Shown here in pieces: positions 1-9,449 of a DNA stretch of 64,000 nucleotides (positions within the stretch are counted from its first letter, which is position 1; every line of letters starts with the position of its first letter). The stretch is from S015-6 sp964384945. Its GTDB lineage: Bacteria; Desulfobacterota; DSWW01. The notes beneath the pieces are model-generated. The model searched no databases. It saw nothing but the letters and a program-made list of their open reading frames with translations, and had not been told where the DNA came from. The DNA is taken from NCBI GenBank assembly GCA_964384945.1, contig CAYLMK010000003.1:62001-126000 (forward strand), written 5' to 3'. Position numbers and translations under genes: made by a program.

Positions 1-403
1 GGTGCGGGACACCGAACTCGAGATAGACGGGCATCTTGCGCACCCTATCCATCCGGGCCGTATTGGGAGAGACAACCTCGCAAACCCAATCAGGTGTAAT
101 GTCGGTCCAGTTTCCTTCCGGCAGCGCAGGCATCCTTGTCCGTCGCCAGCCGGCCAGGTCCGGAACAAGCACATGCTGGCCAAAATGGACCTCGGGCTCA
201 ATGACAATCCACCAACCACCAGGTCCTCCTCTGCCGTATTGATACGGGCCTCTCAACTCGGCCAGCGCGGACGCAGCATTTCCGTGTCGGTACGATGGCC
301 TCGGTGTAGCTATGAGCTCACCGTTAATGATCTCCCCGACCACGTTTTCGGGCAGCGCGCACAGATCCTCGTATGTCGCCTTCCTCGTTGCAGGCTCAGA
401 CAT
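1..403 (-). CDS. Uma2-family (DUF820) PD-(D/E)XK endonuclease, 3' end beyond the window
   Basis: The reading frame starts at an ATG at 403 and runs off the left edge, giving 134 residues. It begins MSEPATRKATYEDLCALP, the usual opening of Uma2 proteins. The family pattern is visible in order: a tyrosine-leader segment, GEIINGELIATPRP, VPDLAGW with the first acidic catalytic residue, PDWVCEVVSPNT with the second acidic residue, and RKMPVYLEFGV with the expected lysine. Uma2 proteins are small restriction-like nucleases of unknown role that are very abundant in some bacteria and often lie in accessory regions. Here the gene sits 127 bp downstream of the DISARM-like methyltransferase in the same direction, so it may be a passenger of that unit rather than a part of it. 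Confidence 0.85.
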   Translation of the reverse strand, partial: MSEPATRKATYEDLCALPENVVGEIINGELIATPRPSYRHGNAASALAELRGPYQYGRGGPGGWWIVIEPEVHFGQHVLVPDLAGWRRTRMPALPEGNWTDITPDWVCEVVSPNTARMDRVRKMPVYLEFGVPH

Positions 404-529
404 GGGTACCCCCCTGGCTTTCCCCCGATTATCCCAAAATACACGAAGTATTTCACCTCAGTATTTCCAGCCGCTGGACAGGCAAGGGGTCTCCCCCTTT
501 TTTCGCGACGAGATCTGGGTGAATACGGA

Positions 530-3500
530 TTAACGTTTCCTGCGCCCCCGACGGGGCTCGATCGGGTTGCCGAAAAGATCCGTGGGCAGCGGGTTCCCGA
601 AGAGATCTGTCGGTTCTTTTGCTGGCCCGGGGGTGCTCTCCTGGTCCGCCTTTTCCTCGCGTTTGACTCCCAGAAGCTTCTCCAGACGTTCCGCATGCCG
701 CTCGCACTCTTCCCAGGACTCCTCCGGCGTCTGTTCGAGCTGCCACGGCAGGAAACGCGGCCCCAGGCGCGCTGCCACGGGCTGAGGTTCCCTGGCGCGC
801 TCATCGTGTCCGAGCCCGTAGTCCGCCAGCCGGACCTTGTCCGGCAGCATCCATCCTTCAGGTGACAGGTGTCGGGTCGCAGGTGTCGGGTGTCGGCTTT
901 CATCCAAGGAAGCATCCCCGAGCGTTGATGAGTGACCGCAAAATGCGGCTATGGCGAGGTCACGGTTGCCACCCATGTCATCGATCAGGGCCTTCAGATC
1001 ATGAAACGCGACCAGCGTGAGAACCGTGTGCCGCAACTCGGGGTCCTTTTCCTTGTCGACGCGCCAGAAGCCCTTGGGGTTTAGAGACCGCGTGAAATCG
1101 TCGGAGCGAAGCGGGTGTGCAGGATGGTCGCAGTCGTTGAGGATCCAGGCCAAATCGTCGAAGTCGAGGCCGTAGAGTTCGGTTACGACCGCATCGAGTA
1201 TACATCGGAGGCGGAGACGTTCGTGGGGTGTGATGGCCCAAAGCTGCCGCCACCGGCGTTGCATGGCTGTGGGGGAGTAACCGCACCACGCCTTGGCAAA
1301 AGCCTTTCCCACGGCACAAAGTTGAAGTGCGGAGGCAGAAAGCGTTTCGTCCAGGTTGCCCCCAACGGTGGAGCGGTTCGGTATCCCCGTCTCCTCCACA
1401 ATGAAGTAGTTTAGGGTGATGCCACCCAAGCGGGAGCGCAATTGGTAGTCGTATGCAAAGCTATTCAAAACACAGCACACAAGCGTTGAGGAGGCGAAAT
1501 CCCCTGCCATCAGGACCGGAACCTTGTTGCCGCATGGGGCGTCGGTTATCAATGTGATGATCATCGTTCGCTGGTTTGTCGCAGAAGTCACGTCCATGAA
1601 ACCGAGCTTGGCGCCCGCGACACCTCCGGAAATACTCTCAATGTCGGTCGGTCTGTAGTATTCGGAAAGCGCCATGAGAAACTGTGGCTCGATGACCTTC
1701 TTCTCCCACGGGATTTCACGCCAGACGGCGCTGCGGCCTTTGCCGCTCACCCAGCCCTTTTCACTGAAGTCGAACTGGCCGATCATGCGGCCTTCGTAAA
1801 GCGGCAGGGCGATGTCCTCGATCTCGCTCAGCTTGATTCCTGCGGTGCCGTCTGGCGAGAGAACCAGGTCGCGGGGCCGTTTGAGGATGGATTGCGGGCC
1901 ATCGTACGGTTGCCACTTGCCCTTGAGCCACATGCCGTACTCGCATGCCCGGTAGCCTTTTGCCTCCCACTGGGGGCGGGGCGGGAAGAGCTTGGAGTCG
2001 TTCGTCATGTGGAACTCCGTGGCGTACCGGATGCCCCAGCCTTCGGGGCCGTCATCCCCGAGGAGCACGGAGTTGCGGTAGATCTTCTCCAGGACTTCGA
2101 GGTCCCGGGTGGAGCGGATTTCCAGGATGGCGCTCGACCTTGGGCTGAATTGGTCGACACGGTCCCGGGGGTAGGAGAGCACGTGGCGTTCCGCTTCCTG
2201 CCAGTCCTCAAGCGAGCGGTGCATGAAGGCGGTGCGTATGGCATCGGTACGTCCACCCTTACGGACAATGATCGGATTGAATTTGAAAGAACGGTGGATA
2301 TCAAAGATCCCTTCCCGGTTCTCGAAACCAAACAGCCATTCCCACTGATTCCGGTTGAGAAAGAGTTTGCGGAGGTCTGTGGAGCCTTTATCCGTGTAAA
2401 GCCCGGAGGGAACGAGCAGGCCGAGGAGACCACCTTCGCGCAGGAGGGCATGCGCCGTCTCGCAGAACATCTTGTAGGTGTTGATGTCCGCGGAGCCCTG
2501 GTGCCGGAAGGGATGCTCGGGGTCGGCGTAGCCCTTGCGGCCTGCTCGTTGGTTCTGCCAGACCTCGTGCAGGGTCTGGTTTTCGGTTGACGATCGGGAA
2601 AACGAGAACCGGTCCCCGTCATCCGCGCCGTCGCCGAAGGGGGAGGCGGTGAACTTGTTCCAACCCGAGAATGACTTGAAGCGGGCGCAGTAGGAAAGCC
2701 AGCCGTGTTCGGCGCTCGCGTCATGCTCGAAGAGATCCCTCTGACGGCGCAGGGCCTCCTGCTTGCCGTAGGCGCGGTACAGGGGGTCGAGGTTCGAGAA
2801 GAACTCCTTGGAGCTTGGTTTCTGGATTTCCCAGGGCGGGTTGCCGATCACGGCGTCAAAGCCGGAGCCTGACCCGGTGAAGACATCCGGAAACTCAATC
2901 TCCCAGTGGAAGAAGCGATATTCGTCACGTACGTTGGCCATGACGGCCCGCGCCGGGGTCGGCGGGTCGTGAAGGTTCTTTGGCGTAGGAATGAGATCGA
3001 GCCTGTCTCCAGGCCAGAACCAGATGGCGCACCAGGTGTCGAAAGCCTCCCGAAGCCGCTCAAGGGCAGGGTTGTGAGCGATCTTCTCCTTGTAGATCTG
3101 TTCACGGCGCTCGGCCTCGTGGACCGGGAGGTCGTGAAGTTCCTGGAAGGCCGCGAGTGCCTCATTGTGGATCCCCTGGGCTGTGTATCCGTCTCGCATG
3201 AAGGGGAAAACGCCTTCAAGGCGGGCCTCGATCCAGTGGCGCATCTCGGGTTTGATCACGTCGTCTTTCAATTCCCTCCAGCGTTGCGTCCAGACGTCGC
3301 CTGACCGTTGGGCCTGACCCTTGTTCCGGCCTCTTTGGGCCGTGTGCTCGCGGTAATGATGCACGAAGCGGTCGTGGTTCTTGTCTCCGGCGTCGTCACG
3401 TTTGAACGCCATGACCGGGTAATCCTGGAAGCGGTCGAACCAGCAGCCCACGAGCGAGTTGCCGCAACGGAGCTTGTGGTCGAGAAATCCGAACGGGAGA

Positions 3501-5932
3501 CTGCGGTCCATGGTTTCGACCCACAGGGCCAGGCGGGCCAGCTCCACGGCCAATGGATCGATGTCCACCCCGTAGATGCAGCGTTCGACCACGTGCCGCT
3601 TGAGCCGTGCACGCAGGCGCTCCTCGAACTCCGGGTGCTCCAGCGGGACCGGAAGCGTCTCCTGCGAGGGATGTTCAAGGGGCAACCCGTCCGCAAGCTT
3701 GCAAACGGTGCGTTCCGGCCCGGGGCCGAACCGCTTGTGGTGATTCAGGCTCGTGACCAGGGCATCGGTCAGAAACCGCAGGGCCGCCACCAGGAACGAG
3801 CCCGAGCCCATGGCCGGGTCGCATACCTTCAAGGCCAGGATAGCTTCGGGGGGCTTGGGTGTCAGGTGGCGGGTGTCAGGTGTCAGGTTTTGGTTTTGGT
3901 TCGCAGCGAGGTGGTCAGGGCATTGAGCATCTTCCCGACACCCGACACCTGACACCTCATAACACAGCGGCTCCAGCGTGCGCCAGGCGGTCGGGACCGC
4001 GAGCTGGGGGCGGGTGTAGAAGGTTCCGGCGCCCTTTCGCGTTCCGCCCCACCGGACCAGGTACCACTGGCCGGGCAGGACCAGCCGGTAGAGAGATTGC
4101 GCCTTTCGGGACACCTCCTCTTCCCAGCGTTGGCGAACCTGCGGATCTGCATCGGACCGGGGATAAGGTACGAGTTTGGCCTCCTTGACAGCCTTGACCG
4201 CCCAGATCTCGGCACGTTCCTTGAGTTCGCGGGAGAGATCCCAAGGCTGCAAGGGCCCTGCCGGGGACGCAGGAGGAATCTCCCCGGGCGGCTGGGATTC
4301 TCCTCCTTCTTCAGCGTCTGCCTCGGTGGAATCCGCCGGCGGGATTTCCTCCTCGGCCAGGTCATCCCCGGCTTCCCCGGCCTCGGATTCCTCCCCGTCA
4401 ACCTCCCTCGCACTATCCTCCTCGGCCGTTTCTTCGGAAGAATCCGTTTCCTCTTCGGCCGCGAGCTTCTTGGTGCTCTTCTTGAGCTTGCCGATGAGTT
4501 CCGCGAGCCTCCTGGGCGCCATCTCCTGCTCGAGCCGCGAGAGCGGTAAAGCCGGCTCGTCGCCCAGCCGGAGGAAGACGATGGCGTCGTCTTCAGGGGC
4601 CCGGTGCAGCTCGAAGTCGAGCAGCCCTTCGTACAGGATGCCGATGTACTCGGAGGAGAGGTCCGAGAAGTCCACCGGCGAAGGCACCCAGGCACTCGAG
4701 CGGCCCTGACGCACCTTCACCTTGCTCACGCAAAGAAGCTCGAGGATCTGGTCGATGGCGGCGTCCGTGGGCGTATTGGCCGGGTCCTCGAATGCCGCCA
4801 GGGCGCGGAGCACCGGGTCACTGGAACCGCGGGCGCCCGGGGCGAAAAGCCCGCCGCCGTAACGGGGAATGGGCAGGGCCTGGTGAGGAGAGCCTTGGTG
4901 GATCAGGCGAAAGAGGGAGAGCAGGCGGGGCCAGGCGCCGTGAACGTAACGGAGCCGCTCCGCACGTCCGCCGGCAAGACGCGCAAGTTGCTCCCGCAAT
5001 CCCTGGATGCCGTAACACTGATGGTAGATGACGTTCTCCCTGGGCAGAAGGTCACGCGCCTCAGCAAAAAGCACGACCACACAGCGCATGATGAGGCGCG
5101 TGGCCGCAATGTAGATATCCCGGCGTGAAACCCTGCCTTCTCCGGGCCGGTCGATAGCGGCGAGCACGGCGCCGGACTCCTGGATGAGCTTCTCCACAGC
5201 CAGCCGCACGCGCTCTCCGAGGGCAGCGGAAAGCTCGGCCTGGACTCGCCGGGAGGCCTGAATGGCAGCCAGAAGCTTGGGAGGCTCCCCGGGCTTGGGC
5301 GGGAGAAGCGCAGCTTCCCCGAGCAGAATCCGCAGGGCCGATACCTGGGGGCCCGGCTCCCCTTCCTCGAACCAGAGGTCCGTGTCCCATTCGCACCAGG
5401 CGTCATAGTCCGGCCCGGCGTGGATGAGCCGCCATTGCCTCGCGTTCGTGAGAAGAGCGAGCCTTTCCCCGGAGCGCCGCAGCCACTCCGTCACCCGGGA
5501 GACCGGCCGCTTGCCCCGCCCCACACCCAGGCGGCCTTCTTCGCCGTACCGGCCGCCGGCCATCGTAACGTCCGCGACGAAAACCGGGAAGACAAAATCG
5601 TCCGTAGGCCGCCACACACGACGGGGTTTTACGACCTCGCCGGTGACGACCTTCCGGGACCAGCGAGGCTCCACCTCACTGCCCTTGGTCCATCCGCCGT
5701 GGTTGAGTCCGACCACCTCCTCCAGGACCGTATCGAGAAAAGCGCCCACGTGCCTGGTTTCGCCCTCACGAACGCGCAGCACGTCCCGGCGCAGGCGGTC
5801 GGCAAGATGCGGCGCCAGCCTGGGGCAGTCCAGCGGCAGAAACTCGGGGATTCGAGCCGGGGCGATGAGCATCCCGCCGTGTTTGAGGGAGGTCCACCAG
5901 CTCGGCGCCTCAAAGGCGGAAGACCGCGTCAT
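530..5932 (-). CDS. drmMI: Giant N6-adenine DNA methyltransferase, class 1 DISARM DrmMI-like
   Basis: This 1800-residue protein belongs to the large Eco57I/PglX-like adenine methyltransferases. Motif I, DPAMGSGSF, is near residue 704 and the amino-methyltransferase motif NPPWE is near residue 1030. The N-terminal 480 residues have no motif I recognise, and residues about 490-550 form a very acidic linker rich in Glu, Asp and Ser. The start ATG overlaps the stop of the helicase gene by 4 bp, so the two are translationally coupled. The pairing of a methylase of this type with a SNF2-like helicase is the signature of class 1 DISARM, in which the methylase marks host DNA. Two repeat elements are inserted in frame, near residues 658-691 and 1679-1690, and make the protein longer than expected. 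The DISARM core genes drmA, drmB and drmC are not present in the window; they could lie to the left or be absent. Confidence 0.75.
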   Translation of the reverse strand: MTRSSAFEAPSWWTSLKHGGMLIAPARIPEFLPLDCPRLAPHLADRLRRDVLRVREGETRHVGAFLDTVLEEVVGLNHGGWTKGSEVEPRWSRKVVTGEVVKPRRVWRPTDDFVFPVFVADVTMAGGRYGEEGRLGVGRGKRPVSRVTEWLRRSGERLALLTNARQWRLIHAGPDYDAWCEWDTDLWFEEGEPGPQVSALRILLGEAALLPPKPGEPPKLLAAIQASRRVQAELSAALGERVRLAVEKLIQESGAVLAAIDRPGEGRVSRRDIYIAATRLIMRCVVVLFAEARDLLPRENVIYHQCYGIQGLREQLARLAGGRAERLRYVHGAWPRLLSLFRLIHQGSPHQALPIPRYGGGLFAPGARGSSDPVLRALAAFEDPANTPTDAAIDQILELLCVSKVKVRQGRSSAWVPSPVDFSDLSSEYIGILYEGLLDFELHRAPEDDAIVFLRLGDEPALPLSRLEQEMAPRRLAELIGKLKKSTKKLAAEEETDSSEETAEEDSAREVDGEESEAGEAGDDLAEEEIPPADSTEADAEEGGESQPPGEIPPASPAGPLQPWDLSRELKERAEIWAVKAVKEAKLVPYPRSDADPQVRQRWEEEVSRKAQSLYRLVLPGQWYLVRWGGTRKGAGTFYTRPQLAVPTAWRTLEPLCYEVSGVGCREDAQCPDHLAANQNQNLTPDTRHLTPKPPEAILALKVCDPAMGSGSFLVAALRFLTDALVTSLNHHKRFGPGPERTVCKLADGLPLEHPSQETLPVPLEHPEFEERLRARLKRHVVERCIYGVDIDPLAVELARLALWVETMDRSLPFGFLDHKLRCGNSLVGCWFDRFQDYPVMAFKRDDAGDKNHDRFVHHYREHTAQRGRNKGQAQRSGDVWTQRWRELKDDVIKPEMRHWIEARLEGVFPFMRDGYTAQGIHNEALAAFQELHDLPVHEAERREQIYKEKIAHNPALERLREAFDTWCAIWFWPGDRLDLIPTPKNLHDPPTPARAVMANVRDEYRFFHWEIEFPDVFTGSGSGFDAVIGNPPWEIQKPSSKEFFSNLDPLYRAYGKQEALRRQRDLFEHDASAEHGWLSYCARFKSFSGWNKFTASPFGDGADDGDRFSFSRSSTENQTLHEVWQNQRAGRKGYADPEHPFRHQGSADINTYKMFCETAHALLREGGLLGLLVPSGLYTDKGSTDLRKLFLNRNQWEWLFGFENREGIFDIHRSFKFNPIIVRKGGRTDAIRTAFMHRSLEDWQEAERHVLSYPRDRVDQFSPRSSAILEIRSTRDLEVLEKIYRNSVLLGDDGPEGWGIRYATEFHMTNDSKLFPPRPQWEAKGYRACEYGMWLKGKWQPYDGPQSILKRPRDLVLSPDGTAGIKLSEIEDIALPLYEGRMIGQFDFSEKGWVSGKGRSAVWREIPWEKKVIEPQFLMALSEYYRPTDIESISGGVAGAKLGFMDVTSATNQRTMIITLITDAPCGNKVPVLMAGDFASSTLVCCVLNSFAYDYQLRSRLGGITLNYFIVEETGIPNRSTVGGNLDETLSASALQLCAVGKAFAKAWCGYSPTAMQRRWRQLWAITPHERLRLRCILDAVVTELYGLDFDDLAWILNDCDHPAHPLRSDDFTRSLNPKGFWRVDKEKDPELRHTVLTLVAFHDLKALIDDMGGNRDLAIAAFCGHSSTLGDASLDESRHPTPATRHLSPEGWMLPDKVRLADYGLGHDERAREPQPVAARLGPRFLPWQLEQTPEESWEECERHAERLEKLLGVKREEKADQESTPGPAKEPTDLFGNPLPTDLFGNPIEPRRGRRKR
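860..897. repeat. GGTGTCGGG-type repeat inserted in frame in drmMI
   Basis: Tandem GGTGTCGGGT-like units lie inside the methyltransferase gene and encode the low-complexity peptide RHPTPATRHLSP near its C-terminus. The reading frame stays open. The same repeat type occurs at 3857-3960 in the same gene. Confidence 0.7.
3857..3960. repeat. Palindromic GGTGTCAGGT repeat inserted in frame just before methylase motif I
   Basis: The left arm (3858-3888) is made of GGTGTCAGGT-like units and the right arm (3934-3959) is their inverted complement, separated by about 45 bp. The element could fold into a long hairpin. It is read through in frame as GVGCREDAQCPDHL followed by NLTPDTRHLTPKPP, and interrupts the protein about 12 residues before DPAMGSGSF. 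Its composition and peptide differ from the flanking protein, which looks like a well-conserved methylase on both sides. Confidence 0.75.
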
Positions 5933-8900
5933 CGGGGCTCCTCCGCCGGCAGTCGGATCTCCACGCCGACCGGATAGACCTGGGCGTCTCCCCGCAGCCT
6001 GTACCGTCCGGGCAGCAGGCGCTCGAGCACGCGGGTCTGCTCCTCGCGCAGTTGGCCCAGAAGCTCCTCGTACTGGTGCCTGCGCCGGCTGAGTTCCTCT
6101 TCCAGATTCTGGAGCTCGGCCTCCATCTGTCTCTGAAATTCGGCAAAGAGCTCTTCCTGCCGCATCATGGCCAGGAGCCGGTCGCGCTCCCGTTCGAGCT
6201 TCTGAATCGTGGTCTCCCGCATGGCCTGCTCCACTTCCCTGATCCGGTGCCGGAACTTCTCCCGTTCTTCTGCGAGAGCCGCCTTTGCGGTGGACGTCAG
6301 GTGCTTTTCAATCCTTCCGGTGGTTTCCCCGGCAATCGCCTTTACCAGGTCCTTGATCTCCTGTTCCGCCTCCAACCAGACGGCCGAAGCCCTGCGCAGA
6401 GCCTCCTCGTCCAGGGCCCTGGTCGAACAGGAATCGTCACCCGGCGGAACATACGGCAGAGGGTCTCCGAGAGAGCCGGAGCGCACCGGCAGCCGCAGGG
6501 TGCGGACCCAATGGTGGACCGGCTCGCGGAGCTCGTTCACGGCGAGTTCCTCGACCGTCAGCAGAATAAGAGCATCCGCTCGGTCAGGGACCTTGCCGAA
6601 ACGCACCGTCCAGCGGCTGGCCTGGGCCCCTTTGCCGCCCCCGGAAAACCTGGCCCTTGCAAAGAGGTTGAGTGCCTGCCGGAACAGGGGGTGCCCGAGA
6701 TGGAGGAGAACCGTGTCCTTCGAGGGCTTGAAAACCGGCCTTTTCCCGATGAATTGAACAAAGTGCGCCGGGTCGAAAATCAGGGCGGGCAGAGCGCCCA
6801 TCTTCGCCGCAGCAGAGCCCCTGGAAAGCCCTGAGCCCCGCCTGCCACGGTCAAGCCGGAGCGACTCGTCAATCACGTCCTTCCACTGCGGCGGCAGAGG
6901 ATGTCGCAGACGAAAGCGGCCCTTGACGTCCGGCCCATCGAGCCGCGGCCGCTCGAAATTCACGCCCAGTGCAACATCGAGAGTGCTTTTCAGGGTTTCC
7001 GGTGAAAAGTCGATATGACGGCAGAATTCGGCGAGCCTTTCGGCATCTTGAACCCCAAGCCCGACTGGGGCCTTAGTCGGGATCTGCGCTCTGCCCTTGG
7101 CCCGACCGATGGCTGCGTCGAGGCTGGACGTGACGTGGTCGGGATCCTTCAGATCCATGAATCTCATCTGAAAGGCGGCATCGAAGATCTCCCCCATGGA
7201 GCCCAGATCTTCCCGGATGGCATGCGCCTTTCCGACCACATGGGCAAGGAACTTCATGTCCGCATCGTCATCGCTCACAAAATGGAAGACGGTGACGTCT
7301 CGGGCCTGGCCGTGGCGGTCCAGCCGGCCGTTCCGCTGCTCCAGCCGGGCCGGGTTCCACGGGACGTCGAAGTGCACGAGCAGACGCGCGGTCTCCTGCA
7401 GGTTCATCCCCTCGGAGGCCGCATCCGTTGCCAGAAGCACGCGAACGGGGTCGTCCGGGTCATTGAACGCCTTCGTCACGGCATCCCGGTCGCAGTCCTC
7501 TCCGCCAAACAGGACGCGGATCGTATCCTGGTGGTCCCTGAATTCCGCGCGGAGTCTTCGCTCCAGGTAGTCCAACGTCGTCTTGTATTCGGTGAAGACG
7601 ATAAGCCGTTCGCCCTGCTGCCAATCCTTTCCCTGGCGCAACCGTTGTTTGATCAGCCCGAGCAGTCGGTCCCATCGCGCGTCTTCCACGGGTGTCGCCA
7701 GATCCAGGCCTTCCCCGGAGAAGCCCAGCTCGGCCAGTGCCGCATCCAGAGAGGCGATCTCTGCACTCAGCCGCTTGCCAAGCGGCTTCAGCCAGGCGCC
7801 TGCCGTGCGGCTCGCATGACGGATCCGGCCGACCCTTTCGTAGTCGTCATCGATGTCCTGCTCGCTCGCGCGATGGGCGGCGGAAAGTTCCGCGGGACTG
7901 GCCGCCTCGGATTCCTTCAAGCCCTCCTTGAACCGGATCCAGGAGTCCGCAAAGGCAGCCGGACAAGAAAGAAGTCGTTTATTGAGCACTTCCACGGCGA
8001 ACCCGCCGGCAAGCTGCTCCGCCCGGCGGGAAGACGCGATGGCCGATTTCACGGCTTTTCGGAACTCCAGAAAGGCGCCGGCCAAACCCCTCTCTCGAGG
8101 CCCGAAAAACAGGGGAAGGGGCTCCAGAAACCGGTCCGCGAATCTTTCCGGCCGACCCCGCCTCTGGTCCAGGGCATTGACCTCGCGTTTCAACCGGCGG
8201 ACCACGACCTCTTCCACGCGCTCGCGCTCCTTCTCCGTGAACTCCGGCGTACGCGTGAACCGCACCGGATCGAGAAGCTCGAGAAGTCCCGAGAAGCAGC
8301 GGGTGTGTCCGTTGTGAGGAGTGGCGGTCAGAAAGAGCTTGTGCTCGAACCAGGGGCTGATGATCCTGAGCATTCTGCAGAGATCACTGTCATCACCGAA
8401 ATTCGAGGGCATCAGGTTGTGCGCCTCATCCACAATGACGAGGTCCCACGGCAGCAGCGAAGACCCCTCGGGCTGGCTGCAGGCTGCGCGGAACTGCTCC
8501 AGGACGTCCGGCTGTTTCAAGTAGTGATAAGAGGCGACAATCTTGGGGAACGTGCGCCACGGGTTGGCATCCAGTCCGAGACGTTTCTGAAGGGCATGGG
8601 TTTCCGGGCGGTCGACCACGTCGAACGTCAGCGCGAACTTGTCCCGCATCTCCTGCTGCCACTGCTGCCGGAGAGAGGCCGGGCAAAGGATAAGAACACG
8701 TCTCACCCGACGGCGGATAAGGAGCTCGGTCAGGATCAGGCCGGCCTCGATGGTCTTGCCGAGCCCCACGTCGTCCGCAAGGAGCAGGGAGATGCGAGGC
8801 ATCCTGAGCGCCTTGAGCAGCGGAACGAGCTGAAAATCCTCGACCTGGACTGCGCCGTAGACAGGCGAGGCGATCGGAAGTTCAGGATTTGAGCCGACGC

Positions 8901-9213
8901 CGTCAGGAGCCAGTAGCGGTGTGACGGCCGACCAGCGGCAGGCGCGAACCAGGGCGTCGTAGTCCTCGGGCGGCATCGGGGGCTCTTCGCCCACGCGCGG
9001 AAGGGCGGCAGGCTCCCGGAGGGTCGCATTGTGCTCGCGCTCCCAGAGGAGGGTCTCTTCGGGCTGGCCGTCCGCGTCCGTGTACTCAACGTGCACCAGG
9101 TGCAGGCGGCCTTCCGTCGTCGCGTCGTACGGCTCGACCGAGGTGATCAGCCCCCTGCGGTTGCGCACCGTGGCGAGCATGCCAACCCGGGGGGTAGGCT
9201 CCGTCTTTGCCAT
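5929..9213 (-). CDS. drmD: SNF2-like helicase, class 1 DISARM DrmD-like
   Basis: This protein of about 1094 residues has the superfamily 2 helicase motifs in order: LLADDVGLGKTIEAG (Walker A) near residue 150, VDEAHNL (Walker B) near 260, TATPHNGHT (motif III) near 300, SEGMNLQ (motif V) near 610 and RNGRLDRHGQ (motif VI) near 630. The N-terminus, with VGMLATVRNRRGLITSVEPYD, is the typical opening of DrmD proteins. The C-terminal 150 residues are strongly predicted coiled coil, rich in Glu, Arg and Gln. The gene overlaps the methyltransferase gene by 4 bp (ATGA). I chose ATG 9213; a GTG at 9234 in the same frame would add seven residues. In DISARM, DrmD is one of the helicases acting on incoming DNA. 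The family call is from recalled sequence similarity, not from a search. Confidence 0.75.
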   Translation of the reverse strand: MAKTEPTPRVGMLATVRNRRGLITSVEPYDATTEGRLHLVHVEYTDADGQPEETLLWEREHNATLREPAALPRVGEEPPMPPEDYDALVRACRWSAVTPLLAPDGVGSNPELPIASPVYGAVQVEDFQLVPLLKALRMPRISLLLADDVGLGKTIEAGLILTELLIRRRVRRVLILCPASLRQQWQQEMRDKFALTFDVVDRPETHALQKRLGLDANPWRTFPKIVASYHYLKQPDVLEQFRAACSQPEGSSLLPWDLVIVDEAHNLMPSNFGDDSDLCRMLRIISPWFEHKLFLTATPHNGHTRCFSGLLELLDPVRFTRTPEFTEKERERVEEVVVRRLKREVNALDQRRGRPERFADRFLEPLPLFFGPRERGLAGAFLEFRKAVKSAIASSRRAEQLAGGFAVEVLNKRLLSCPAAFADSWIRFKEGLKESEAASPAELSAAHRASEQDIDDDYERVGRIRHASRTAGAWLKPLGKRLSAEIASLDAALAELGFSGEGLDLATPVEDARWDRLLGLIKQRLRQGKDWQQGERLIVFTEYKTTLDYLERRLRAEFRDHQDTIRVLFGGEDCDRDAVTKAFNDPDDPVRVLLATDAASEGMNLQETARLLVHFDVPWNPARLEQRNGRLDRHGQARDVTVFHFVSDDDADMKFLAHVVGKAHAIREDLGSMGEIFDAAFQMRFMDLKDPDHVTSSLDAAIGRAKGRAQIPTKAPVGLGVQDAERLAEFCRHIDFSPETLKSTLDVALGVNFERPRLDGPDVKGRFRLRHPLPPQWKDVIDESLRLDRGRRGSGLSRGSAAAKMGALPALIFDPAHFVQFIGKRPVFKPSKDTVLLHLGHPLFRQALNLFARARFSGGGKGAQASRWTVRFGKVPDRADALILLTVEELAVNELREPVHHWVRTLRLPVRSGSLGDPLPYVPPGDDSCSTRALDEEALRRASAVWLEAEQEIKDLVKAIAGETTGRIEKHLTSTAKAALAEEREKFRHRIREVEQAMRETTIQKLERERDRLLAMMRQEELFAEFQRQMEAELQNLEEELSRRRHQYEELLGQLREEQTRVLERLLPGRYRLRGDAQVYPVGVEIRLPAEEPR

Positions 9214-9449
9214 TCGCTGGGTCAAGCCTGTCACCTCGTCCGACTACGCTTCAAGCAATACAGGCAAATCCACGAGAAGTTGCCAAACTTAGGATGAGGC
9301 ACCCTGACTCGCCTTCAATCAAGAAGAGTTAGTTTCTGCCTGCAGACGCCCCCCTGAGAAACGCCGCAAGAACTCACGACCACTGCTCCAGAGGTCCAAC
9401 TCACGGACCCTCGACAAACCAGCAGCATTTCCTCCCCACATCGAGAAGG

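Noticed and set aside
7015..8892. Long plus-strand reading frame of 625 residues
   Set aside because: It lies entirely opposite the drmD-like gene, whose helicase motifs are clear, and its translation has no recognisable motif. High-GC codon bias produces such antisense frames.
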